From NCBI RefSeq assembly GCF_000499385.1, contig NW_013654618.1:232501-245049 (forward strand): a stretch of 12,549 nucleotides of DNA. Reading direction: 5' to 3'. The notes beneath the pieces are model-generated. The model did not search any database. It was given only the letters and a program-made list of their open reading frames with translations, and had not been told where the DNA came from. Within the stretch, counting starts at the first letter, position 1. Each line of letters opens with the position of its first letter. Origin of the DNA: Eimeria necatrix (lineage: Eukaryota; Apicomplexa; Conoidasida; Eucoccidiorida; Eimeriidae). A program made the position numbers and the translations under genes. Below, in pieces: positions 1 through 8,103 of this stretch.

Positions 1-1
1 C

Positions 2-304
2 CAGCAGCAAGATAAGGAGCTCGCTGGCGTGCGTCAGGTGCTGCAGCAGCAAACGGCGGAAAACCAGGTGCTGCAGAAGCAGCTTGCAGAGCAGCAGCTG
101 CTGCTGCAGCAGCAAGCTGCTGCTGCGGAAATGGAGCAGCACAACTTGCTGGCGCAGCTGCGCCGCACTCAAGAGGACCTCAGGAAAGCCCAGCAGCAGC
201 AGCAGCAGCAGCAGCGGCAGCTGCAGCAGCAGCAGCAAAAGCAGCAGCAGCTGCTGGAGGGACAGAGCGCCGTAGAAGCTTCAATGCTCTTGATGTTGCA
301 GCAG

Positions 305-339
<35 letters not shown>

Positions 340-1627
340 GGCAGCCATGTCAAAGCGCGTAGTGCACGGGCAGCTGCTGCAGCAGCAGCAGAGACCCGGG
401 AAGGTGCTGAAGCTGCAAAAGGCAGGTGACGTCAGTGCTGCAACAGCAACAGCAGCAGCAGCAGCACCAGAAGCAGCAGAAGCAGCAGAAGCAGCAGAAG
501 CAGCTGGTGAGCAGGAGCAGCAGCAGCCAGCCGAAGAGCAGCAGCAGCAGCAGCAGCAGGAGGGCGAGCCCACTAGCGAGTCCCAGCAGCAGCCGCAGCA
601 GCCGAGCGAAGCAGAGGAAGAGCAGCAGCAGCAGCAGCAGGAAGAAGACGAGCAGCAGCAGCAGCAGCAGCAGCAACACGAAGAAATGCAAGAAGATGAA
701 CAGACACACGAGTCTGAGCTGCAGCTGCCAGACACAAGCAGCACCCCTCAAGACATAGGGGAGGAAGCAGCAGCAGACGCTGCTGCTGCAGCAGCTGCTG
801 CTGCAGCTGAAGAGCAGCAAGAGCAGCAGGAGATGCTCACCGAGCAGCAGCACCAGCAGCACGAAGAGCAGCAGCAAGACGAAGATGACCAACACGACGA
901 AGAGCAGCAGCAGGAGGAGCAGCAGCAGCACGAAGAGCAGCAGCAGCCGGACGAGCAGCAGAACCAAGAAGAGCACCAGCAGCAAGAAGAGCAGCAGCAA
1001 CATGAAGAGCAGCAGCAGCATGAAGAGCAACAGCAACAGCATGAAGAGCAGCAGCAGCAGCAGCAGGAAGAGCAGCCGCAGCAGCAGCAGGAAGAGCAGC
1101 CGCAGCAGCAGGAAGAGCCGCAGCAGCCTCAGGAAGAGCAGCAGCAGCAGCAGGAAGAACAGCAGCAGCAGCAGCAGGAAGAACAGCAGCAACAACAGGA
1201 AGAACAGCAGCAACAACAGGAAGAACAGCCGCAGGAGGAAGAGCACCAGCAAGCTGAAGAGCAGCAGCAGCAGCAGCAGCAGGAAGTGCAGCAGGACTCG
1301 TCTCCAATGGAAGACGTCAGTGAGGAGTCGCCGCAGCAGCAGCAGCAGCAGCAGCAAGAGGGGGAGCAAGAAGAGCAGCAGCAGGAAGAGGAGCAGCAGC
1401 AAGACATGTATTCTCTAATGGAGGAAGATGATCAGCAGCAGCAGCAACCTGACTCTGCCTCGACAGCAGCAGCAGCAGCACCGGAGCCCTCCGCAGCGCT
1501 TGACTCTGCCCCGGTGGAAGAGCAGCAGCAGCAGCAGCAGCAGCAGCCGCAGCAGCAGCAGCAAACTGACGATGAGGGGCCTGAAGAGCTCGTAACTGAG
1601 TCTGCTCCTGCAGCAACATGGAGCTGA
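2..1627 (+). CDS. Gln/Glu-rich coiled-coil protein, 3' part (5' incomplete)
   Basis: The frame is open from base 2 with no stop upstream in the window, so the true start lies outside. The GTG at base 29 is not a credible start. The first 75 residues have heptad-like Leu/Gln/Glu spacing (for example AENQVLQKQLAEQQ and LAQLRRTQEDLRKAQ), which suggests a coiled coil. The rest alternates poly-Gln with acidic linkers (EEQQQ, DEDDQHDEEQ), a short basic patch (KRVVHG, PGKVLKLQKAG) near 350-425, Ala tracts at 437-505 and 763-810, and an acidic tail (TDDEGPEELVTES). The reading ends at TGA 1625-1627. Alternatively, a GTAACT donor at 1592 after codon CTC could splice to the pyrimidine-rich AG at 1645-1646 (55-base intron, then a stop at 1686-1688) or to the AG at 2083-2084, so the last 11 residues are uncertain. 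No family is recognised. The sense frame is preferred because its linkers are varied and acidic; the other five frames give only monotonous Ser, Leu, Ala or Cys. Confidence 0.6.
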
Positions 1628-1919
1628 TTTGTTTTGTTATTTTCAGCCGCAGCTGCTGCTGCAGCAGCTGCAGCAGCTGCTGCTGTAGCAGCTGCAGCAG
1701 CTGCAGCAGTTGCCGCTGTAGCAACTGCAGCAGCTGGCGCTGCAGCTGCATGAGCACAGCGCAGACTGTAAAGTAACTGCAGCAAAAGGATGGCAGCAGC
1801 AGCAGCAGCAGCTGCTGCTGCTGCCGCTGCTGCTGCCATCCGCGCCTAATTATTCTTGTCGAATTTGAGGTCGGGCTGCAGCAATTCACTTCTCTCAAGG
1901 CAGCAGCAGCAGCAGCAGC

Positions 1920-1954
<35 letters not shown>

Positions 1955-2084
1955 ATAGGTTGTCCACAGTAAGCAGCAATCGGGGAGAGATGTGTAGCAA
2001 GACACACACGGAGGCATAAAAATATATTTTGAATTTAATTTTACTTTTAATTTCACTTTTAATTTATTTTTACTTTTCTTTCAG
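1628..2084. other. Repeat-rich spacer or intron with two strong 3' splice sites
   Basis: No convincing coding sequence. Bases 1647-1840 are self-complementary mixes of GCTGCAGC and CAGCTG that can fold into hairpins. Bases 1899-1954 hold (CAG)n followed at once by (CTG)n, an inverted repeat. Bases 2020-2084 are almost pure A/T and end in a textbook acceptor (TTTTTACTTTTCTTTCAG, AG at 2083-2084). A second acceptor-like site (TTTGTTATTTTCAG) ends at 1646. This is either the 3' flank of the first gene or an intron from the donor at 1592. Confidence 0.45.
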
Positions 2085-2303
2085 TTTTTAAATTATCTAA
2101 AAGCATTCAAATGGTTAAAGAGCTGCTGCACTTGGCAGGCAAGAAGCAGCTTTATGGGGGAGCGATGGCTGCAGCAGCTGCAGCAGCAGCTGCAGCAGCA
2201 GCTGCAACAGCAGTGGCATGTCCTTAGGAGCAGCAGCTGTTGGTGCTGCTGCAGCAGCTGTTGGTGCTGCTGCAGCAGCTGTTGGTGCTGCTGCAGCAGC
2301 TGT
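2085..2303 (+). CDS. Possible exon after the 2084 acceptor (frame unsettled)
   Basis: Directly downstream of the strong acceptor, two frames are open. One, phase 0 and compatible with a donor at 1592, reads FLNYLKAFKWLKSCC and then Leu/Gln, and stays open to a TGA at 2304-2306. The other contains ATG 2111 and reads MVKELLHLAGKKQLYGGAM followed by poly-Ala, stopping at TAG 2225-2227. The second looks more protein-like but does not fit the phase of the upstream donor. I cannot choose between them and recognise no family. Confidence 0.25.
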
Positions 2304-2326
2304 TGATACTGCTGCAGCAGCTGCTG
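2243..2326. repeat. 21-bp tandem repeat, four units
   Basis: The unit GTGCTGCTGCAGCAGCTGTTG (21 bases, so not written further) is repeated at 2243, 2264 and 2285 without change. A fourth copy at 2306 is diverged, starting ATA instead of GTG. The unit is a multiple of three and keeps frame, coding seven residues per copy: Ala-rich with Val-Gly in one frame, Cys/Trp/Ser in another. The G-to-A change at the fourth copy turns TGG into TGA in the latter frame. Confidence 0.8.
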
Positions 2327-2682
2327 CTGCGCTGTTGCTGACGGGAATGGCTCAGCAGCGAAATTTGTATACTCGCTTTATGACGGCGAGCAGCAGCAGC
2401 AGCAGCAGCGGCAGCAGCAGCAGCACAAGCAGCAGCAGGTCCCGAGTGCTGCAGCAGTCTTTGCTGCAGCTGATATTGTCGCTGCGCCTCCTGAAGTTTC
2501 TGCTGCTGCTGAGGCGTGCACTGCAGCTGCTGCTGCAGCAGGCGGTGGAAATGGCCTGCTACAGAAGCAGCAACAGGAGCAGCAGCAGCCCCCACCCACA
2601 GCAGCAGCAGAAGCAGCAACAGCAGCAGCAACAGCAGAAGCAGCAGCGGTTGCACCCACAGCAGCAAAAGCAGCAGCAATAG
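2318..2682 (+). CDS. Probable internal exon of an Ala/Gln-rich protein (no ATG of its own)
   Basis: The frame with codons starting at multiples of three reads ADGNGSAAKFVYSLYDGE (2340-2393). It continues through Gln tracts, then VPSAAAVFAAADIVAAPPEV (2439-2498), a Gly/Asn stretch (GGGNGLLQKQQQEQQQPPPT) and Ala/Thr/Glu to about 2682. These varied islands look like real protein, whereas the ATG-started frame at 2218 gives mostly Ser and Leu runs. The left boundary would be one of the AGs at 2316-2317 or 2319-2320. The right boundary could be the donor AG|GTCCCT at 2683 (phase 1), which joins in frame to 2885. A later donor TTT|GTAATG at 2762 is the alternative. It may belong to the first gene. 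Family unknown; exon limits are inference. Confidence 0.35.
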
Positions 2683-2884
2683 GTCCCTCCAGCTGCAGCA
2701 GCAGCAACAGGCACTGCAGCAGCTGCTGCTGCAGCAGCAACAGCAGCTGCTGCTGCAGTTTGTAATGCTCCCTGAAAAGCTGCTCGTGTTGCACTGAGAC
2801 AAAACAAAAGGAATTAAATTAAAAGAAAAAAATAAATAAAATGAAATTAAAAATAAATTCAAATTAATCAATTTGGTTTCCCAG

Positions 2885-2967
2885 GTGTCGTAAGCAGCGC
2901 AAGCTGGCGAGACAGAGCAGCAGCAGCACTGCGCAAAAGAAGGCAAAACAGCCATAAGTTGGATTAA
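2885..2967 (+). CDS. Probable terminal exon of the 2318-2682 reading, basic C-terminus
   Basis: The exon follows a good acceptor (ATTTGGTTTCCCAG, AG at 2883-2884) after an A/T-only stretch. Entered in phase 1 from the donor at 2683, it reads VVSSASWRDRAAAALRKRR and then QNSHKLD, stopping at TAA 2965-2967. Entered in phase 2 from the donor at 2762, it reads CRKQRKLARQSSSSTAQKK and then AKQP, stopping at TAA 2955-2957. Both are basic and plausible, and the choice depends on the donor used. A GTAAGC donor motif at 2891 and GTTGGA at 2959 leave open that the exon is not terminal. Confidence 0.35.
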
Positions 2968-3474
2968 AATTTCTTATTTGTTATTTTAAAATTAAAATTA
3001 AATTAAAAAAAAGAAAAAAGGAATTTATTTGCTGCCAAATTTCCCATTTTATTCCTCTTTCCGCTCTCCCGCTGCTGCTGCTGGCAGCAGGTCACTTGGA
3101 TTCCGCTGCCCCAGGGGTTCTACCGGCCGGAGTTCGAGTTGTGTTCTTTCTTATTCGATCAGTTTAATTAAATTAAATAAAATGAAAATAATTTATTTAA
3201 ATTTAATTGCACGCAAAAGCTCCAAGTGTTCAAGTGTACAGACAGCTCGCACGGGGCCTCAGCCCGCTGCTCGCTGCCGCCGCGCGGAGGAAAAGCCAAA
3301 GGAAGGGAAATTAGAACGAAATAAAAAGTAAAGTGGAGAATAAATAATTCAATTTTGAAATAAATTAAAAATAATTAAAGGTTTTGGAAGAAAAGGAAGC
3401 AGCATGCAGCAGCAAAGAAGGCAAGCCCGAGCAGACAGCGAAGCAGCAGCACGGGGGAAACATGAATAGAGAAA
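2968..3474 (+). other. A/T-rich spacer with one coding-like island at 3091-3171
   Basis: Mostly A/T homopolymer mixes (2968-3050, 3165-3215, 3325-3385), typical of introns or untranslated regions here. Between them, after (CTG)n-GGCAG at 3071-3087, the bases 3091-3171 read VTWIPLPQGFYRPEFELCSF and then LFDQFN before TAA. That would make a good last exon with a phase-0 acceptor, but no upstream exon in the window joins it cleanly, and the other two frames are also open there. Bases 3235-3300 are GC-rich with no supported frame. The 3340-3474 part is probably the 5' leader of the next gene. Confidence 0.3.
3404..3469 (+). promoter_or_regulatory. Upstream ORF in the presumed leader of the 3475 gene
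   Basis: ATG 3404 opens a 21-residue frame (Gln/Arg/Ala-rich) ending at TAG 3467-3469, six bases before the main ATG. A second ATG at 3462 opens a 33-residue frame that runs through the main start and stops at TAA 3561-3563. Either could lower initiation at 3475 if the leader begins upstream of 3404, which the sequence cannot show. Confidence 0.3.
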
Positions 3475-3572
3475 ATGGAAGCAGAAGAGACGCAGCAGCA
3501 AATCTCATCAGCTCAAACATTCCCCAAGACAGAAGACGGGCAAGAGGCAGGAGCTGCTGCTAACTCTCCTGT

Positions 3573-3616
<44 letters not shown>

Positions 3617-3717
3617 ATGCTGCAGCAGACCCTGCTGGCGCTGCTGATGCTGCTGCGAGAAGCCAGCCCTCTGAGCCTCACCAGCAGATCGAGGTAGAAC
3701 ATAAATCATCAGCAACA

Positions 3718-3768
<51 letters not shown>

Positions 3769-3990
3769 CGGGTTGGGGCAGTAGTCCCAGAACTGGATAC
3801 GGGAGACGCTGCGGCAGTGGCTGCAGCTGCAGCAACGCACGTTGCTGCTGCTGCTGCAGCTGCTGCTGCTGCTGCTGCTGTTGAGGACATTGACAATGAC
3901 ACGGTAGCTGCTGCTGCTGCTATAGAGGATACTGACAATGACACAGTTGCTGCTGCTGTTGTTGCTGAGGATATTGGCAATGATGCAGTA

Positions 3991-4023
<33 letters not shown>

Positions 4024-4752
4024 GCTGGCACCGATACCGACAATGATACGGGGGCAGAATTTGCTGCTGCTGCTGCTGCTGCGGAAGGCACTGAAGCGGT
4101 AGCGGTAGCTGCTGCTGCTGCTGCTGCTGTGGAAGACACGGACACGGAAACGGTAGCAGCAGCAGCAGCAGCTACTGCCGCTGCTGCTGCTGTCGTGGGA
4201 GGCAATGAAAATGCCGAATTGTCTGCTGCAGCTGCTGCTGCAGCTGAGGAAAGCAATCAACATGAAGAGGCATCTGCTGCAGCTGCTGCTGCAGCAGCAG
4301 AATGGCCAGAAGCTGCTGCAGCTGATGAGCAAGCAGCAGCAGCAGCAGAGTCGGAGGAAGCATCTGGCTATTCCGCAGCACAGGCTGCTGCTGCTGCTTC
4401 TGCTGCTGCTGCTGCTTCTGTTGCTGCTGCTACTGCAGGGGTGGCGTCTTTGTGGAACGCAACAGGTGCAGCAACTGCTGCAACTGAAATGGTCTTTCAG
4501 GTTGCTGCTGCAGCAGCAGCAGAAACAGAAGCTGCAGCAGGCACTGCAGCAAACGCAGCAGCCGATGCAGCAGCAGAGTTGCAATCAGGAACTGCAGCGG
4601 CTGAGGCCTTGGGAGAGAGCGAAGCCAGCGCTTCAGCAGCAGCAGCTGCAGCAACTGCAGCACAGTACGTTACTGCTGCTGCTGCTGCTGCTGCAGAAGC
4701 AACGGATCTAAAGATGGCGTTTGCAGCAGCAACGCAGGATCCTAACGGTATT

Positions 4753-4792
<40 letters not shown>

Positions 4793-5025
4793 TGGACATA
4801 GGACAGGTCCCCGTGACAGAAAGCTCACCAGCTGCTGCTGCAACTGCGGCTGCTGATATCGCTGCTGCTGCTGCTGCTGCTGCTGCACCGCACAGTGCAG
4901 CAGCAATACCACGCATACCAACAACAGACGATGAAGCAGCAAATGACGCAGCAGCAGATGCTGCAGCAGCAAATGCAGCAGCAGCAGATGCAAACGAGTT
5001 AGAGTCCCACGGTGAGACTTGGCAA

Positions 5026-5061
<36 letters not shown>

Positions 5062-5328
5062 ATGGAAGATGAAGACTTTTTCGAGGTGCAGCATAAGACA
5101 ACGTTGAAGGAAGATTTTGTTTTTGAAGGCCAGCAGCAGCAGCAGCTGCTGCAGCAGCAGCAGCAGCAGCTGCAGCAGCAGCAGCAGCAGCAGGATGTTG
5201 AGTCTTCAAGCGACGATGAGCCCCTGGATTTGCTCGCAATTGAGGCGCAGCAAAAAGAGACACAAAAGCAGCAGCAAAAAGATTACAGCAGACTTTGGAA
5301 GGTCTTTGGAAGACAAACAGACGCAGGT

Positions 5329-5367
<39 letters not shown>

Positions 5368-5572
5368 GAGCAGCTGTTGCTGTTGTTACCGCGGCCGCTG
5401 TTGCTGCTGCAGTTGCTGCTGCAGTTGCTGCTGCTGCTGTCACTGCGGCACCTATTGCTGCTGTTGCCGCGGCTGCTGTTTCTGGTGCTGCTGCTGCTGC
5501 TGCTGCTATAGCAAGCACACAGAGGCTCTTTTGCTGCTGCTGTCGCTGCTCTTGAATGCTGCTGCTGCTGCG

Positions 5573-5625
<53 letters not shown>

Positions 5626-5845
5626 AGGACGGTTGTTGTTTCAGCTGTACGCAAGGACGCAGCCTCGTGGCTCACTGGGCTCCCGCATTGTCCCTCTCCA
5701 TGTACGTTGCTGCTGCAGCTGCTGCAGCTGCTGCAGCAGCTGCTGCTGCTGCTGCTGCTCCTGCTGCTGTCTTCATTAGGTTTGCGCATAGTGAATCGTG
5801 ACTGTCAAGTAATCCGCAGCTGCCCGTGAAAGTGGCCATTGCACA

Positions 5846-5912
<67 letters not shown>

Positions 5913-6070
5913 CAGTCTCAGACGAAGACCTCTGGCAGCGGCCCGGCTCCGCTGCTGCTGCTGCGGGAGAGTGACTCTGCAGCAGCAGCAGCAGCAGCAC
6001 GGCGCAGAGAGAAAGGAAAGGCTAGTTACAGGCAGGGCCTCGTGAACATCCCCGTTGTGGGGCGGAAGCA

Positions 6071-6115
<45 letters not shown>

Positions 6116-6422
6116 TCCCCCCGCTGCTGCTGCTGCTGCTGCTGCTGGGCGCGTGCGGCGCCGACCGCTGCGGAAGACGCTGCAGCAAATAATGGCGGAG
6201 ACGAAGCGCAGCATGACGCTGGAGCAGCAGCAGCGGCAGCAGCAGCGGCTGCAGCAGCAGCTGCTGCTGCAGCGCAGCGACAGCTTCGACAGAGAAGCAC
6301 AAAAAGATGAACTAGCCAAAGTCTTTCAGCTGGGGGAATGTTCTTTGCTGCCTCCGCAGGCCCGGCTGCCTTCTTTGGCTGCAGCACGAAAAAAAGAATT
6401 CCTCTCGGGGACTAGCAGCTAG
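3475..6422 (+). CDS. Ala/Gln-rich acidic protein with basic C-terminus, three exons, 810 aa, unknown family
   Basis: Exons 3475-5326, 5628-5701 and 5916-6422 join in phase (1/1 and 0/0) into 810 residues. The start ATG sits in a good context (GAAAATGGAA). Residues about 35-430 are poly-Ala broken by acidic spacers. A degenerate repeat at about 136-225 (EDIDNDTV, EDTDNDTV, EDIGNDAV, DTDNDTG, EDTDTETV) is the clearest internal pattern. Gln tracts lie near 427-440, 517-529 and 553-573. Between them are acidic linkers (MEDEDFFEVQHKTTLKEDF) and VESSSDDEPLDLLAIEA. The part crossing exon 1 to exon 2 is conserved-looking: DYSRLWKVFGRQTDA continues as GRLLFQLYARTQPRGSL. The last exon is basic (RRREKGKASYRQG; RVRRRPLRKTLQQIMAETKR) and ends KKEFLSGTSS at TAG 6420-6422. 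There is no signal peptide or membrane segment. A nuclear or scaffold role is only a guess. Alternative: the frame of exon 3 is also open back to 5820 through poly-Cys, if the second acceptor lies there. Confidence 0.65.
5327..5627 (+). other. Intron 1 of the 3475 gene
   Basis: Donor ACGCAG|GTCTGCTG, acceptor GCTGCAG|GACGG, 301 bases. The intron is mostly CTG/TTG repeats on the sense strand and ends in a long uninterrupted (CTG)n run touching the acceptor. Splicing restores a varied reading (TDAGRLLFQLYART); read through, the frame gives about 60 residues of nearly pure Leu and stops at 5509-5511. Confidence 0.6.
5702..5915 (+). other. Intron 2 of the 3475 gene
   Basis: Donor CTCCAT|GTACGT is near consensus; acceptor CTGCTGGCAG|TCTCAG; 214 bases, phase 0. 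It holds a CTGCTGCAGCTGCTGCAG palindromic block (5710-5770), a short varied stretch (5771-5848) and about twenty CTG copies (5849-5910) against the acceptor. An alternative acceptor after TAATCCGCAG (5818) gives the same frame but would translate the CTG run as poly-Cys. Confidence 0.55.
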
Positions 6423-7561
6423 CTAGCTAGCCAGCTAGCTAGTTGGCTAGCTAGCTAGCTAGCTGGCCAAATGCCCAGGTTAGAGGCCCGCGGGCCGCTG
6501 GAACAAGAGCCCCTGGCTAGCTAGCTAGCTAGCAGCCTGGGTAACTAGCTGTCTGGCTAGCTGGCCGCCTCGCTAGCTGTTGGCGCAGCTAGCTGCCTGG
6601 CTAGCTAGCTGTCTGGCTAGCTGTTGGCGCAGCTAGCTGCCTGGCGAGCTAGCTCTCTGGCTAGCTAGCTGCCTGGCTAGCTGTTGTCTCGGCCAGCTAG
6701 CCAGGGCAGCACTGCGAGCTAGCCAGGTGGCTAGCAGTCGGCCAGGGAGCCAGAGGGAGAGGCTTGGTCAGCTAGCTAGCTAGCTAGCTAGCTAGCTAGC
6801 TAGACTCCCCTTCATGGAACTAAGAAGCTGCTGCAGCCCTACGTCGAGCTAGCCAGCGAGCTAGCCACTCAGCTAGCTAGCTAGCTGGCTAGCTCATGGC
6901 TAGCTAAGGGCCCACCTGTTGCCTGCATTCTGCCTCTAGCAAAGTCCAAGCCCTCCCACAAAAGGGAGACTGGCTAGTCATCCAGCTGTTTAGCCAGCTA
7001 GCTAGCTATTTACCCAGCTGGCTAGCCGTCCAGCTAGCTGTTTAGCTAGCTAGCTAGCCAGTTCCCCAGCTAGCTAGCTAGCTAGCTAGCTAGCTGGGGA
7101 GCCAGCTAACCGCGCAAACGGCTAAACGGCAAGCTGGAAAGCCAACTAGCTAGATAAGCCATGGCTACCTTAGGGGGCTAGACAAGCAGCTAGCTAGCTG
7201 GCTAGCTAGCTAGCTAGCCAGCTAGCTAGCTAGCCAACTAGCTAGCTAGCTAGACCTTCTGGTTACCAGCAGCTGACTGCCCAAGCCGAAGCAGCTAAGG
7301 CAGCTAGCCTCACGGGCTAGCTGCCGCCGCTAGGCCCATGACCGCTAGCTAGCTAGCCAGCTAGCCAGCTATTAAGCTAGCTAGCTAGCTAGCTAGTTGG
7401 GCAGCCTTCAGCTAGCCATCTGGCCAGCTGTTAGCTAGAGACCCTTGAACTAAAACTGCTACAGCTAGTCGCCTGGCTTTGAGACTGCTCACAGCCAACG
7501 GCTAGCTGGCTAGCTAGCTAGATGGCTAGCTAGCTAGCCAGCTAGCTATCTAGCTAGCTAG
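6417..7561. repeat. GCTA tetranucleotide array, degenerate, about 1.1 kb
   Basis: Long and short runs of GCTAGCTA, with variants such as GCTAGCCA, GCTGGCTA and CTAGTTAG, fill this interval. Purer blocks lie at 6774-6802, 7070-7094 and 7196-7258. Short unique islands (6475-6510, 6803-6845, 6905-6985, 7095-7190, 7430-7500) interrupt it. The unit is its own reverse complement and contains TAG in every frame on both strands every 12 bases, so nothing can be translated through it. It lies between two convergent genes and forms the immediate 3' flank of the plus-strand gene, whose stop codon is within its first units. Confidence 0.95.
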
Positions 7562-7803
7562 TTATATGTACGAGGGGCGTGAAAAGGGCAACGCCGAGAA
7601 AGTCTTCAAAGCTTTATAAATAGACTTGAGATGTAATTACAAACAAACACATTTGTTTTGTTTTTGTACAAATGAATAAATATATTTATTTATATAAATG
7701 AATAAGTACTTTCATTTATATAAATGAATAAATATATTCACTTTTATACTTCTACACTTTCATACACAAGATCAAGAAAACCCACAAATGCCTTTTCCCC
7801 ACT
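7562..7803. other. A/T-rich intergenic block with direct repeats and AATAAA-like motifs
   Basis: No gene seen. Bases 7600-7745 are nearly all A/T. The block CATTTATATAAATGAATAA occurs at 7712-7730, with close matches just upstream at 7671-7706 (AAATGAATAAATATATTTA, then TTATATAAATGAATAAG), making a direct repeat of roughly 40 bases. AATAAATATATTTATT is a perfect palindrome. AATAAA occurs several times in the plus direction and could serve polyadenylation of the plus-strand gene; this is inference. Confidence 0.5.
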
Positions 7804-8103
7804 GGGGGGCCCCCCCTTGGGGGCCCCCCTGAAATAGCGACATTTGGGGCCCCCTAAATGGGGGGCCCCCAGGGGGCCCCTGGAAAGCTCTAGGAGGGCC
7901 CCCTGGGGGGCCCCCGAGAAGCCCCTGGGGGCCCCCCGAGGGCCCCTGGGGTCCATTAGAGGGGGCCCCACATTGTTAAGTAGAAAGGGTGCATGCGTGC
8001 TGCTGTTGTGCTGCAGCAGCAGCAGCAGCTGCTGCTGCTGCTGCTGCTGTTGCTGCTGCTTAGGCCGCTGTTGCTGGCGTTTCTTCAGTCTTTGTTGGGC
8101 CAT
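7744..8103 (-). CDS. Weak candidate small ORF downstream of the helicase
   Basis: From an ATG at 8103 the minus strand reads MAQQRLKKRQQQRPKQQQ, a Gln/Leu run, HNSSTHAPFLLNNVGPPLMD, then Gly/Pro/Arg/Ala from the GGGGCCCC cluster, ending AFVGFLDLVYESVEV at 7744. The two ends look like protein, but the middle is a palindromic repeat that is open on both strands. It would lie inside the helicase's 3' flank on the same strand. Probably non-coding; recorded because its ends are not repeat-derived. Confidence 0.12.
   Translation of the reverse strand: MAQQRLKKRQQQRPKQQQQQQQQQQLLLLLQHNSSTHAPFLLNNVGPPLMDPRGPRGAPRGFSGAPQGALLELSRGPLGAPHLGGPKCRYFRGAPKGGPPSGEKAFVGFLDLVYESVEV
7804..7970. repeat. Cluster of GGGGCCCC palindromes
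   Basis: About ten G-run/C-run palindromes (GGGGGGCCCCCCC, GGGGGCCCCCC, GGGGCCCCC and similar) are spaced by 8-20 bases of unique sequence in 167 bases. Each can form a GC-only hairpin, and the G-runs of 4-6 on both strands could form quadruplexes. The palindromes read Gly-Ala-Pro-Arg-like on both strands, which is why open frames appear on both. No such block occurs elsewhere in the window. Confidence 0.9.

Noticed and set aside
29..31. GTG as start codon of the first gene
   Set aside because: The frame is open to the window edge and its coiled-coil pattern continues upstream; GTG starts are not expected in a eukaryotic nuclear gene.
350..1402. Minus-strand ORF of 350 residues, almost all Leu with Phe and Arg
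   Set aside because: Antisense shadow of CAG/GAA-rich coding sequence; a hydrophobic Leu run of this length with no varied domain is not credible.
2224..2955. Minus-strand reading with a strong acceptor (TTTGTTTTGTCTCAG) followed by HEQLFREHYKLQQQ at about 2801-2760
   Set aside because: The splice-like site and this short island look good, but no upstream minus exon fits and the rest decays into Cys, Ala and Leu runs. The plus frame has more varied islands and in-phase exons. Not fully excluded.
5556..5801. Plus ORF of 81 residues, mostly Leu and Ala
   Set aside because: It lies across intron 1, exon 2 and intron 2 of the 3475 gene in another frame. Its body is repeat-encoded and the varied part is a shifted reading of exon 2.
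6417..7561. Telomere or subtelomere repeat
   Set aside because: Apicomplexan telomeres are TTTAGGG-type; GCTA does not match and a second array lies inside an intron.
7804..7970. CRISPR-like array or bacterial terminator for the evenly spaced GC palindromes
   Set aside because: Spacers are 8-20 bases and partly similar, units vary in length, and everything else in the window is eukaryotic.
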